DNA of 50,530 nt, taken from positions 1 through 50,530 of the forward strand of contig QCFC01000014.1 in the NCBI GenBank assembly GCA_003278465.1. The letters are read 5' to 3'. Source of the DNA: Prochlorococcus sp. AG-363-B04 (GTDB lineage: Bacteria; Cyanobacteriota; Cyanobacteriia; PCC-6307; Cyanobiaceae). Both the position numbers and the translations under genes were made by a program. The notes below the pieces were generated by a model that had not been told where the DNA came from, made no database searches, and saw only the letters and a program-made list of their open reading frames with translations. Positions 19,204 to 28,071 of the stretch are shown one piece after another (the stretch's first letter is position 1; every line of letters begins with the position of its first letter).

Positions 19204-20280
19204 ATGTCTAACTGGTTTTCATCGAAAATAAGAGTTCTTGTTACAGGTGGGGCAGGGTTTATAGGGAGTTGTGTGGTACGTCATTTATTAAAAGAAACGC
19301 AAGCAATTATCTTTAATCTCGATAAAATTGGCTATGCAAGTGATTGTAAAAGTATTGACTTACTTAATTTACATGAGAGATATACACTTTTAAAAGTTAA
19401 TTTGTCAGACCCAGTAAGAACAGCTGAGGCTGTAAAGAAAGCTGATCCAGATTTAGTTATGCATTTGGCTGCCGAAAGCCATGTAGATAGATCAATCGAT
19501 GGACCAGAAGTCTTTATAGAGAGTAATATTTTAGGTACTTTTAATTTACTCCAGGCAGTAAAGAAACATTGGGAAAGTCTGAACTATGAACGTAAGACAA
19601 AATTTCGTATGCATCATATAAGCACTGATGAAGTATTTGGTTCCTTAGGGGAATTTGGTAGTTTTTCTGAGACCACTGCTTATGACCCTCGTTCACCTTA
19701 TTCTGCTAGTAAAGCAGCTAGTGATCATCTAGTTAGAGCCTGGTACCATACATATGGTTTACCAGTGATAATAACTAATTGTAGTAATAATTTTGGCCCT
19801 TGGCAGTTCCCAGAAAAACTAATACCTTTAGTTATCAATAATGCAATTCATGGAAAAACTATTCCACTTTATGGAGATGGTTCTAATGTGAGAGATTGGC
19901 TTTTTGTCGAAGATCATGTTGAAGCTCTTCTCTTGGCAGCGACAACTGGGAGACTAGGCGAAAGTTATTGTATAGGTGGTTATGGTGAACGAACTAATAG
20001 ACAGGTTGTTGAATCAATTTGTTGTTTGCTTGATAAATTTCGTCCTCAAAGTAAAAGTCATATTTCCTTAGTTAAAACTGTTTCTGATCGTCCTGGTCAT
20101 GATAAGCGCTATTCTATTGACTCTTCAAAAATAAATAATGAACTGAATTGGCAACCTAGGCATACATTTGAAAGTGGATTAGAGTTAACTGTTTTATGGT
20201 ATTTGAATAATTTAAAGTGGTCTAATGATGTATTGAAAAAATCTGGCTATAGTGGAAATCGTATTGGAACTTCAAGATAA
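19204..20280 (+). CDS. rfbB: dTDP-glucose 4,6-dehydratase
   Basis: RfbB (RmlB) converts dTDP-glucose to dTDP-4-keto-6-deoxyglucose, step two of rhamnose-nucleotide synthesis. It is an extended SDR with the NAD-binding motif TGGAGFIGS near residues 14-22, HLAAESHVDRSI, the catalytic region HISTDEVFGSL, and YSASKAASDHLVRA (YxxxK). The length of 358 residues is normal. It completes a four-enzyme dTDP-L-rhamnose set; the order A-C-D-B differs from the familiar rfbBDAC of enterobacteria. Confidence 0.96.
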   Translation: MSNWFSSKIRVLVTGGAGFIGSCVVRHLLKETQAIIFNLDKIGYASDCKSIDLLNLHERYTLLKVNLSDPVRTAEAVKKADPDLVMHLAAESHVDRSIDGPEVFIESNILGTFNLLQAVKKHWESLNYERKTKFRMHHISTDEVFGSLGEFGSFSETTAYDPRSPYSASKAASDHLVRAWYHTYGLPVIITNCSNNFGPWQFPEKLIPLVINNAIHGKTIPLYGDGSNVRDWLFVEDHVEALLLAATTGRLGESYCIGGYGERTNRQVVESICCLLDKFRPQSKSHISLVKTVSDRPGHDKRYSIDSSKINNELNWQPRHTFESGLELTVLWYLNNLKWSNDVLKKSGYSGNRIGTSR

Positions 20281-20313
20281 TTTTTTTGTATTCATCTAGT
20301 TTTCGATTTTGTT

Positions 20314-21123
20314 ATGGAACCAACTGGAGAATTAAGAAGAATCCGGAGGAAATTAATTTTAATTTTGGTTTCTTATCATATGACAATCAAACAAGCTAAA
20401 GAACTTGGTTTATGTTTATCAGATTTATCAGTTGAAATAGGATATGCAGTGGTTGTAAACGATCATAAAGAAAATGATCCAGCAGATAGACTTGCTAATA
20501 AGGCTGATTTTTTTCTTCGAAATAAAGATAATCCTGGTTATGGTAGAGCAGTTAATATGCTATTTAAAAGCTTTGATTACCAACCTGATTATATTGGTGT
20601 TTTAAATATAGATTTATCTTGGGAGTTACAAACATTTGAAAGAGCTTTTAATTGGCTTGTTCAACATCCGAGTGTTGTTTTGGCTGTGCCTAAAATTTTA
20701 GATGAGAGGGGAAAAATACAAAAATTATGCAAGCAAAATCCTACGGTTTTGGCTTTATTAAGCCGTCGTTTTGTTTCGCAGCAATTTAAGCCAGCATGGA
20801 TGAAAAGATATGATCAATGGTACGTAATGTCTGATTTTGATTACAATAAAGTGTTTGAGGTTCAATATCTAAGTGGTTGTTGTATGATAATTAAAAGTCA
20901 ATCTTTTCGAAGAATAGGAGGATTTGACGAACGTTTTTTCCTTTATCTTGAAGATGCAGACATTACTCGAATGCTTTCTTACGAAGGTCAATGTATTCAT
21001 TTGCCTCTAGTCTCAGTTACACACGTATGGGGGAAGGGTAGCTATAAAAGTTTCTTCCTTTTATTAGTCAACGTAATGAGTGCATTTTATTATTTTTCTA
21101 AGTGGAGAGTAAAGCTTTGGTAG
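20314..21123 (+). CDS. GT2-family glycosyltransferase, probable rhamnosyltransferase
   Basis: A GT-A fold transferase resembling WbbL-type rhamnosyltransferases. An N-terminal strand (ILILVSYHMT) starts the nucleotide-binding half. NPGYGRAVNML and the acidic VLNIDLSW replace the usual DxD region. The acceptor-side signature is GGFDERFFLYLEDADITRML. A hydrophobic C-terminus (SFFLLLVNVMSAFYYF) may touch the membrane. It lies directly after the dTDP-rhamnose genes, so rhamnose is the likely donor (inference). The start is the ATG at 20314. It overlaps the next gene by 22 bases. Confidence 0.83.
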   Translation: MEPTGELRRIRRKLILILVSYHMTIKQAKELGLCLSDLSVEIGYAVVVNDHKENDPADRLANKADFFLRNKDNPGYGRAVNMLFKSFDYQPDYIGVLNIDLSWELQTFERAFNWLVQHPSVVLAVPKILDERGKIQKLCKQNPTVLALLSRRFVSQQFKPAWMKRYDQWYVMSDFDYNKVFEVQYLSGCCMIIKSQSFRRIGGFDERFFLYLEDADITRMLSYEGQCIHLPLVSVTHVWGKGSYKSFFLLLVNVMSAFYYFSKWRVKLW

Positions 21124-22079
21124 TTAACCATAGGGATGAAATTGAAGTTGTTATGGCTGTTTATAATGGATCTTGTTACCTTGAAGAACAAATAAATAGT
21201 ATTTACAATCAGACTCTTAAACCGGTAAGATTAATAGTAAGAGATGATTGTTCGTCAGATTCTAGTTTTGATTTATTACAGGAACTGCAGACTAGATATG
21301 GAAAATGGTTAATACTATTAACTTCAAAGAAAAGATTAGGTTGCACAGAGAATTTTTCAATACTATTGCAAACAAGTCAAGCACCTTATGTTGCTATAGC
21401 TGATCAGGATGACATATGGGATCCTGACAAACTTGAAATTTCTTATTCAGCATGTAAAAACAATGAGATTACTTTTTCAGTTAATACTCCAATATTAATC
21501 CATTCCGATCTTCGCTTGATTGATCATAATGGATTTCAATTTAAAAATTCATTTTTAAATTCAGAGGGCTTAAACCCAAACAAAAACTCAATAGATGATC
21601 TTTTGCTTCAAAATGTTATTACTGGCTGTACAATTTTTGTCAATAGATCCCTTTTAAATAAGGCTCTACCTATACCAACCCATAATTTTATGCATGACTT
21701 ATGGCTAGGATTAGTTGCTGCCAGATTCGGCCATATTGAATTTATTCCTAAATCATTAATTTCATATCGTCAACATCATGCAAATTTGCTTGGCGCCAAA
21801 GGTATGGGACTATCTTATGGACTTAGTAAGATAGTTCATATTTTTAGATATGGACGGGCAGATTCCGTATCAAATTATTTTCTTCAGTCAGAAATATTTT
21901 ACAATCGTTATGCTGGAAACCCTCCCTTATTGTTAGAATATAAAAAAGCAGGAATTTTAAAGAGATCTTATATTTTGATTTTGGCAGTTTTTAAGAAACA
22001 TGGTTTAAAAAGGCAAATATTATTTGCCTTTTCTTTATTGGCTATACTGTGTTTAGATTCAGATCGCTTATTAGATTAG
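21102..22079 (+). CDS. GT2-family glycosyltransferase, RfbG/RgpB-like
   Basis: The N-terminal domain is a classic GT2 fold: VVMAVYNGSCYLEEQINSIY, VRDDCSSDSS, and the DxD-type motif IADQDDIWDPDKL. The QDDIW form is common in transferases that use dTDP-rhamnose. A helical C-terminal part follows the conserved SYRQHHANLLGA. It probably starts at the GTG at 21102, which overlaps the previous gene; the first ATG (21153) would cut into the fold. The final residues change character. The neighbouring frame stays open for about 30 more codons past the stop, so a recent frameshift truncating the hydrophobic C-terminus is possible. Confidence 0.83.
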   Translation: MESKALVVNHRDEIEVVMAVYNGSCYLEEQINSIYNQTLKPVRLIVRDDCSSDSSFDLLQELQTRYGKWLILLTSKKRLGCTENFSILLQTSQAPYVAIADQDDIWDPDKLEISYSACKNNEITFSVNTPILIHSDLRLIDHNGFQFKNSFLNSEGLNPNKNSIDDLLLQNVITGCTIFVNRSLLNKALPIPTHNFMHDLWLGLVAARFGHIEFIPKSLISYRQHHANLLGAKGMGLSYGLSKIVHIFRYGRADSVSNYFLQSEIFYNRYAGNPPLLLEYKKAGILKRSYILILAVFKKHGLKRQILFAFSLLAILCLDSDRLLD

Positions 22080-22508
22080 TTTATCCAGTACCTAAACTTT
22101 TCAGAATTATTTGTAGATTAATATTATTTACCATAGAGGTATTTGCATATTTATATGAATTTTAAGAGCATGCGATTTGGAAATGGCCTACTATAATTAT
22201 AAATGAATATTTAGATTTAAATTTGGATTACTCGAAATATCCCTTTTGCTCATGTTTATTATATCCAATTCACATTCTATCACGAATCCGATCAGAACGT
22301 ACCTAAGATGTGAATATGCTCTAGAAGCATTGAATAGCATTTAACTTCATGACGTTTTGGTTCATTCTAATCTCCGAGGATATGTTAGGAATTCATTAAC
22401 TCTGACCTCCTGATAATTATTTAAATAAGCAATCAAATGTTTTTTGTTATTAAGCTTTAATGAGGCTGAATGCCTCATCTACTAAAATTCTAATCTTAGA
22501 TTAAATCT
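22080..22508. other. 429-base gap without a recognisable gene
   Basis: This is the longest non-coding stretch of the window. Only short open stretches occur: a roughly 30-codon hydrophobic one continues out of frame from the upstream GT2, and another lies around 22350-22400. I recognise no gene, RNA or mobile-element end. The right end holds two inverted repeats just before the ABC ATPase gene. It may be a decayed gene plus the exporter promoter. Confidence 0.6.
22460..22478 (+). promoter_or_regulatory. Perfect 7-bp stem-loop before the wzt-like gene
   Basis: ATGAGGC (22460-22466) and GCCTCAT (22472-22478) pair around the loop TGAAT. No T-tract follows, so it is a poor intrinsic terminator. 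A second small inverted repeat, TAATC-TTA-GATTA, lies at 22491-22503, directly before the GTG start of the ABC ATPase. They may form a leader structure or a protein-binding site. Confidence 0.4.
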
Positions 22509-23285
22509 GTGGAATTAAATTACTCTTCTGATAAAGCAATAGTTTTTAAGGATGTGTCTTTACAAATCCCTGTTAATAACCTATCCAAAAGATCCTTGGC
22601 CAAGTCATTTATACGATCTGCTGCAGGAGGTTCTTTAGGCTCTTCTCGTAACAAAACCTACGTAAATGCATTGAAAGACATAAATATTGTTATTAAGTCT
22701 GGAGATCGTTTAGGAATACTTGGCCATAATGGCTCTGGGAAGTCTACATTTTTACGACTAGCTTCAAATATCTATACTCCAACATCAGGTTGTATTTATA
22801 GAAATGTAAAAGTACATCCAATGATCAATAAAAGTTTTCCTACACCACCTGATCTTAGTGGCTATGAAGCCGCAAAAGGTGCATTTCTACTTTTGAAATA
22901 TAGCTTGAATGGATTTGAAGAATATATCTCAGATGTAGTTGAGTTCTCAGGAATAGGAGATTTCATACATTTACCTGTAAAAACATATAGTGAAGGGATG
23001 TGTTCCAGGCTTTTGTTTTCTATTTTAACTTCTATCACTCACGAGTGTTTAGCAATCGATGAGGGTTTTGGTGCAGGAGATCAAGGGTTTTATCAAAGAG
23101 CAACAAAGAGACTTGATTCTTTTATTAACCATTCCGGAACATTATTATTAGCTAGTCATTCCGAATCCCTATTAACTAGGTTTTGTAAACGTGGTATTGT
23201 AATTACTAAAGGCAATATCGTTTTTGACGGTGACATCATGCAAGCTATCGAGTTTTATCATGAAAGCCGTAATTCAATCACTTAG
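22509..23285 (+). CDS. wzt: ABC transporter ATPase for polysaccharide export (Wzt/KpsT/RgpD-like)
   Basis: The ATPase subunit that would drive export of an undecaprenyl-linked polysaccharide across the inner membrane. Walker A is GHNGSGKS at 72-79. The signature motif is the variant YSEGMCSRLLFS typical of Wzt/TagH relatives instead of LSGGQ. Walker B is CLAIDEGFGAGD. An extended N-terminus of about 50 residues precedes the fold, as in this subfamily. At 258 residues it lacks the C-terminal carbohydrate-binding domain of the O9a-type Wzt. It starts at the GTG at 22509 and overlaps the membrane subunit by 26 bases. Confidence 0.88.
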   Translation: MELNYSSDKAIVFKDVSLQIPVNNLSKRSLAKSFIRSAAGGSLGSSRNKTYVNALKDINIVIKSGDRLGILGHNGSGKSTFLRLASNIYTPTSGCIYRNVKVHPMINKSFPTPPDLSGYEAAKGAFLLLKYSLNGFEEYISDVVEFSGIGDFIHLPVKTYSEGMCSRLLFSILTSITHECLAIDEGFGAGDQGFYQRATKRLDSFINHSGTLLLASHSESLLTRFCKRGIVITKGNIVFDGDIMQAIEFYHESRNSIT

Positions 23286-24045
23286 ATACGCATTTAATAC
23301 TCGAAGAGCTTGGTGGTTTACAGCTACTTCAAGAAGTAGAGCAAGGTTTGCAAGAACCACTTTAGGAAGTTTTTGGTTAGGTATATCTAATCTCCTTTCT
23401 GTGAGTGTTTTGGCTGCTGTCTATGGAACAGTTTTTAAAGTAAATAACTTTAATGAATATGTTGTTTATTTAGGGATAGGATTAGTAGTCTGGAATTCTT
23501 TGTCTTCGGCTGTATGTGCTGCACCAACATTATTAGATTATAATGCAAATAATCTTAAAAATGTTAATCTTCATCCCGTTTTTTATACCTTAGAGGAATG
23601 GGCATTTCAGTTACAGACTTTTTTTCAATCTTTTTTACTCGTATTATTATGCCTTGCATTCTTTCAGCCTAATCTACTGTTTAATTTATTTATACCTGGA
23701 GTAATTCCATTGATAAATTTATTACTATTTTTGTATTGGTTCCCTTTGTTGGTATGTTTACTAGGTGTACGTTTTTATGATATCTATCAACTTGTACCTA
23801 TATTAATGCAATTACTATTTTTACTATCTCCTATCCTTTATGTAAAGGAAAATCTAGGTAATTTGGCTTGGTTTGCAGATCTAAATATTTTTTATTGTTA
23901 TCTTAGCTCTGTTAGATACTCTCTGATATATGGAGAAGTTCACTTACTTAATTGTTTTATTCTTTTACTAATAAATATTTTTGGCATCTATATAAGTCTT
24001 TCACAACTCTCTAAAGACAGAAAGATTCTTCCGTTTTTGGTTTAG
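23260..24045 (+). CDS. wzm: ABC-2 type polysaccharide exporter, membrane subunit (Wzm-like)
   Basis: The partner permease of the ATPase just upstream. From the ATG at 23260 (MKAVIQSLRY) the 261-residue protein has the family N-terminus with basic RARFARTTLGSFWLGISNLL, followed by about six hydrophobic helices. The last helix ends near ILLLINIFGIYISL. The layout matches ABC-2 permeases such as Wzm and RgpC. The frame is open a further 12 codons upstream to an alternative Met, but MKA overlaps the ATPase in the usual coupled way. A TTG-started sulfotransferase fusion follows after 71 bases. Confidence 0.88.
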   Translation: MKAVIQSLRYAFNTRRAWWFTATSRSRARFARTTLGSFWLGISNLLSVSVLAAVYGTVFKVNNFNEYVVYLGIGLVVWNSLSSAVCAAPTLLDYNANNLKNVNLHPVFYTLEEWAFQLQTFFQSFLLVLLCLAFFQPNLLFNLFIPGVIPLINLLLFLYWFPLLVCLLGVRFYDIYQLVPILMQLLFLLSPILYVKENLGNLAWFADLNIFYCYLSSVRYSLIYGEVHLLNCFILLLINIFGIYISLSQLSKDRKILPFLV

Positions 24046-24116
24046 TTAAGATTAGATACCTCCTATTTTTTAGAATTGATTTATTTGTTATTGTTATATA
24101 GATCATCATAACCCTT

Positions 24117-26576
24117 TTGAGAAGAGCACCCCTGATACTTGTAGTTGGGATGCATCGAAGCGGAACTTCCCTATTGAGCTCTATCCTTAAGTCTTTGGGC
24201 GTTACCTTTCCAGGCCAGCAAATTAAAGGTGATATTCACAATCCTGAAGGGTATTTTGAGTGGGATGAAGTTGTTGCGTTGCAAGAAAAATTACTTATAG
24301 ATTTAGATCGTTGGTGGCCTTCTCACAAGGGCTCGTTTTACTTGCCAGAGAATTGGCTTGAGGAACCTTTAGCTCAACACGCATATCAATGTCTTCGCCG
24401 GATTCTACTGAGTCAATTAAATTGTCAAGAAGGTGTCTTAGCTATTAAGGATCCACGTACAAGTCTTTTGTTGCCTTTATGGATACGCCTAACAAAAGAG
24501 CTGCAAATTCCTATAAGTGTGATTTTAGCAGTTAGAAATCCTGCAGAGGTAGCAGCCTCCTTAATAAGTCGAGATGGTGAAGTGACTGGTATGAATCTGA
24601 CACGTGCTCAGAATCTTTGGTTGAAACATAATTTAGATGTTCTTACAAATGTTCCAGATGAAGTCAGATTATCGATTATTCATTATTCGGATTGGTTTGA
24701 TAATCCTAAAAAGCAATTAGAAATATTGTTACACAACATTGATTTTTTGAAACCAAGTGAGGAGAAAAAAACAGAAGCTCTTTCTTGTATCCGTAATGAG
24801 CTTTATCGCAATTCAAAAAATTTACCGATGATTAGGAGAGGAGTTAAGAAACTTTATAAAGATATCTTTTCAGATGATTGGATTAATTCGAAAAATTTTT
24901 ATCTATATTACCAATATATAGATCATAAGGGTGATATTTTGATTCCACCACCTTCAATTGATTTGATTAATAAAATCAGTTGTTGGGATGATTGGATAAG
25001 GGTTTGGTCTCATTATCCAGCACCTTGTTTCCCTAAGCTTTTAATAGCAGCTGACCAATTAAATATTAAAATTTTCGGATTGACAATTTTTCAGTGGCAA
25101 ATATATTATCTTCTTCAAAAGTTACCTATTGAAGGTTTCGAAGATCCAACATTTAGCTTTGATGATGAGATGATTTCTACTTTGATTATCGAGAATAACA
25201 AAATGAATTCAAATAGTCAGAAATTAATCCATAAAATTGCTTTAAATTTTGAGTACCCTGTATATGAAAATAGAAAGCAATGGGTTGATGAATTATCAGA
25301 ATTTGAAATCATTTGGGATCCAGATAGTGCAAGAGTCAATCTTTTAAGGTCATTAGGTTTGAATGCTTTTTACCTAGATATTAATATTAAATCTAATAAG
25401 TTACTTGATCAACCTTTAACAACTAGCTTAGAGAATTGGCTGGTCAATTTGGGCTTGCCATGTCCTCCTAAGAATGTTGTGTGTGTATTAGGAGATGTTG
25501 GATCAAAATGGAATAAGGCTTTAGCTTATGAGTCAAAGGAATTATCTAAAACAAAGTTTCCTAAAATTTCATATTTTCCAGGATGGAATGAATTAATCAT
25601 AAATACACCAGAAGCTGCTATTCATCAGGCTAGATGGATTGAAGTCGCTGATAAAAATTGCCTTAAGATAGTTTGGACTGATTCAAATAATAATATACCT
25701 AATACCTCAGTTCATATTAAATCAGATACAACTCCAACTGAACTCAGAAATTACTTACTAGGCTTGCAAAATAATCTTTTAGTAGAAGATCGTGATTTAC
25801 CTATATCAGACAAAGTTTATACTTGGGAAAGTTCTATGATGCCTAAAGTGTCTGTTTTAGTTAGTTTATTTAATTATAGCAACAAAATTCTAAATGCTTT
25901 AAATAGTATAGCTTCACAGTCCCAAAATGGTATTGAATTAATAGTAGTCGATGATAACTCTACTGACCAAAGTGTAAAAATTGTGCATGATTGGATGGTC
26001 AATAAATGCCTTGCTAATCCGAATCCTTTTGCAAGTATTAAACTCCTAAGCCATAGGCGAAATACTGGACTTGCTACAACCAGGAATACTGCTTTCTTCC
26101 ATGCATGTTCAGAATGGTGTTTCGTACTTGATGCAGATAATGAAATTTTACCTAATGGAATTTTAGAGTGCTTGCAATTAGTTTCAGATGCGCCTGACTG
26201 CTTGGCTGTTATTCATCCGTTAATAGAAGTGCAATCTGAGTTTGGAAAATTTAATGACAACCGATCTATAATTTCACCCAAAAGTTGGCAGCGAGATCAT
26301 TTTAAAGAGGCTAATTTTGTTGATGCTATGGCTTTAGTCAGACGTTCCGCGTGGAAATCAGTTGGTGGCTACACACATATTGAACATGGTTGGGAAGACT
26401 ATGACTTTTGGTGCAAGCTAATAGAAGGAGGTTATCATGGTGTGCAATGTCCTTATTTTGCAGCAGTTTATAATTCCCATGATAATTCAATGACAAAAAA
26501 ATCTACTCAAAACAATTACTTAAATTTGGAGACAGTAATCCAATCTAGGCATTCTTGGTTAGATAAAAAAAAATAG
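24117..26576 (+). CDS. Bifunctional sulfotransferase / GT2 glycosyltransferase
   Basis: An 819-residue fusion. The N-terminal ~250 residues form a PAPS-dependent sulfotransferase: the 5'-phosphosulfate loop GMHRSGTSLLSSIL is at about 12-25, followed by AIKDPRTSLLLP and the 3'-phosphate motif AVRNPAEVAASL. A middle section of about 300 residues has no motif I can name. The C-terminal GT2 domain begins near 570 (KVSVLVSLFNYSNKIL, VVDDNSTDQS), has the DxD-like LDADNEILPNG near 671, and ends with HGWEDYDFWCKL. It probably starts at the TTG at 24117, because an in-frame stop at 24099 and the early sulfotransferase motif rule out later ATGs. One polypeptide could add a sugar and sulfate it (inference). 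Confidence 0.82.
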   Translation: MRRAPLILVVGMHRSGTSLLSSILKSLGVTFPGQQIKGDIHNPEGYFEWDEVVALQEKLLIDLDRWWPSHKGSFYLPENWLEEPLAQHAYQCLRRILLSQLNCQEGVLAIKDPRTSLLLPLWIRLTKELQIPISVILAVRNPAEVAASLISRDGEVTGMNLTRAQNLWLKHNLDVLTNVPDEVRLSIIHYSDWFDNPKKQLEILLHNIDFLKPSEEKKTEALSCIRNELYRNSKNLPMIRRGVKKLYKDIFSDDWINSKNFYLYYQYIDHKGDILIPPPSIDLINKISCWDDWIRVWSHYPAPCFPKLLIAADQLNIKIFGLTIFQWQIYYLLQKLPIEGFEDPTFSFDDEMISTLIIENNKMNSNSQKLIHKIALNFEYPVYENRKQWVDELSEFEIIWDPDSARVNLLRSLGLNAFYLDINIKSNKLLDQPLTTSLENWLVNLGLPCPPKNVVCVLGDVGSKWNKALAYESKELSKTKFPKISYFPGWNELIINTPEAAIHQARWIEVADKNCLKIVWTDSNNNIPNTSVHIKSDTTPTELRNYLLGLQNNLLVEDRDLPISDKVYTWESSMMPKVSVLVSLFNYSNKILNALNSIASQSQNGIELIVVDDNSTDQSVKIVHDWMVNKCLANPNPFASIKLLSHRRNTGLATTRNTAFFHACSEWCFVLDADNEILPNGILECLQLVSDAPDCLAVIHPLIEVQSEFGKFNDNRSIISPKSWQRDHFKEANFVDAMALVRRSAWKSVGGYTHIEHGWEDYDFWCKLIEGGYHGVQCPYFAAVYNSHDNSMTKKSTQNNYLNLETVIQSRHSWLDKKK

Positions 26577-26601
26577 CGTTTTAAAGAATTAATTATTTTT
26601 A

Positions 26602-27903
26602 TTATATCGAATGATTGCTTAAACCATGGCACCCGCTAAATCTTGTTTTAATAAGCTCTTTTAAGTCTTCGATTAGTTCGCTATCATATATAGATAGCTT
26701 ATTACCTAATTCACTTAGTGGTATTGGAATATGTGCAATTTCAAAAAGTAATTGCTTTTTAATTAGCGGACAGCCGGCGGCTAAAAGATTTTTCCAAGCA
26801 TGGATACTTGGATTCAATTGTGTAGGTTCATGCACACCATAACTTGTGAGTTCTTGAGGAATGTCTGAATGTTCTAAAATGACATTGATCACTGAATGCA
26901 TAGCTTGAATATTGATTCCGGCTTTCTGCATAGATTGGCTAAGACCAAATTCTCCATCCAGAATTAATTGTCTTTTATTATCTGTAATCGGTAGATTCGC
27001 CCAGAATTGACTCCAATTTTTATTTTGCAGCAGTTGATAATTAACGCCAATTAGGTAAGATTGAATGTGATATATACTTTCTTGTACAGAATCTGTTGCT
27101 CCAATCATTAAAGGTTCATTATCATTGAGTTTTTGCGAAACTGATTCAATATACCTTCCAAATTTTGCAGGGCCACCAATAGGAATGGAGCTATCATTTG
27201 CAAGAATAATTTGATTGAATGAATTCTTTAATTCTTTCTGACTATTTAAGAGTTGTATGAAATCTTTATAAGCCCCTAAGCAGCGACCTATGTTTTGTCG
27301 AAAACTAATTATTATATTTCGTTCCCGTAGACTTTGAATAGAATTTTTTGATAAATTTGAACTCGAAACAATAACTTTCCAATCAAGTTGTCTTAATTCT
27401 TCTAGTGCAGATTGCCATGAAAATGGGAAATAACCATTGCAATCATAATGATGCAAAATAAATAATCTTTCATGTCGATATTCTTTGATTGTATTTATTA
27501 GTGCTTCCGATTCACTTAATCTTGACTTGTAATTCCAAGAGCTTTGAGATAGTTCTTGCTTAGCATGTAACCAAGCGGATGTTTCTTTGAGTGAGGATTT
27601 TAACTTATCAGTATTTATTTGATTGATTAATTTTCTAGGGTTTGAAATCGCCATCCATAAGTTCAATTTTGTCAATTTTGAAGCTGGTAGTCTATTTAAA
27701 AACCAGATAAATTGAAAAGCAAAAATGATTTTTGGTCGATCAGATCTTAGGTACCTTAGAGCTTTATAAGAAAGTAACAGTTCCTGCTTGTTGGAAGTAC
27801 CTTCTTTAGATTGCATAGCTGCAGCTAGTTTCCTTAGAGCTATGCCAGTACTAGCCTTTCGGGGCTTCTGTTTGGGGATTTTCATAATCATTTTTGTATC
27901 CAT
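26602..27903 (-). CDS. RgpF-like rhamnan synthesis protein
   Basis: Resembles the rhamnan synthesis F family (RgpF), putative glycosyltransferases that extend or modify rhamnose polymers. The typical block is FILHHYDCNGYFPFSW, then IIISFRQNIGRCLGAYKDFI, the ILANDSSIPIGG segment and a later LDGEFGLSQSMQKAG. The first ~110 residues are basic and divergent. It is 433 residues long with an ATG at 27903. It is convergent with the sulfotransferase-GT2 fusion (25 bases) and divergent from secA. Its presence beside rfbACDB and a Wzm/Wzt pair supports a rhamnan-type polymer. Acceptor and linkage are unknown. Confidence 0.78.
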   Translation of the reverse strand: MDTKMIMKIPKQKPRKASTGIALRKLAAAMQSKEGTSNKQELLLSYKALRYLRSDRPKIIFAFQFIWFLNRLPASKLTKLNLWMAISNPRKLINQINTDKLKSSLKETSAWLHAKQELSQSSWNYKSRLSESEALINTIKEYRHERLFILHHYDCNGYFPFSWQSALEELRQLDWKVIVSSSNLSKNSIQSLRERNIIISFRQNIGRCLGAYKDFIQLLNSQKELKNSFNQIILANDSSIPIGGPAKFGRYIESVSQKLNDNEPLMIGATDSVQESIYHIQSYLIGVNYQLLQNKNWSQFWANLPITDNKRQLILDGEFGLSQSMQKAGINIQAMHSVINVILEHSDIPQELTSYGVHEPTQLNPSIHAWKNLLAAGCPLIKKQLLFEIAHIPIPLSELGNKLSIYDSELIEDLKELIKTRFSGCHGLSNHSI

Positions 27904-28071
27904 GAGTTGATTGAAGGCATTCCATAGGTTGATACAAGGTTTTGAAAGAGATCTCTTGATGCCTTCAGTTTTGGCTTGTTACGTGTTTTTAGTATCAGGG
28001 ATTATCTACGAAATCTCAAGTTCCTCATAACTCTAGTTAGGCTTAAGCGATATATCTTAGTTGCTCAAAGC

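Noticed and set aside
27976-28071. N-terminal extension of SecA in the same frame
   Set aside because: The 32 residues are not SecA-like; the conserved protein begins at [10 protein letters not shown] (28072).
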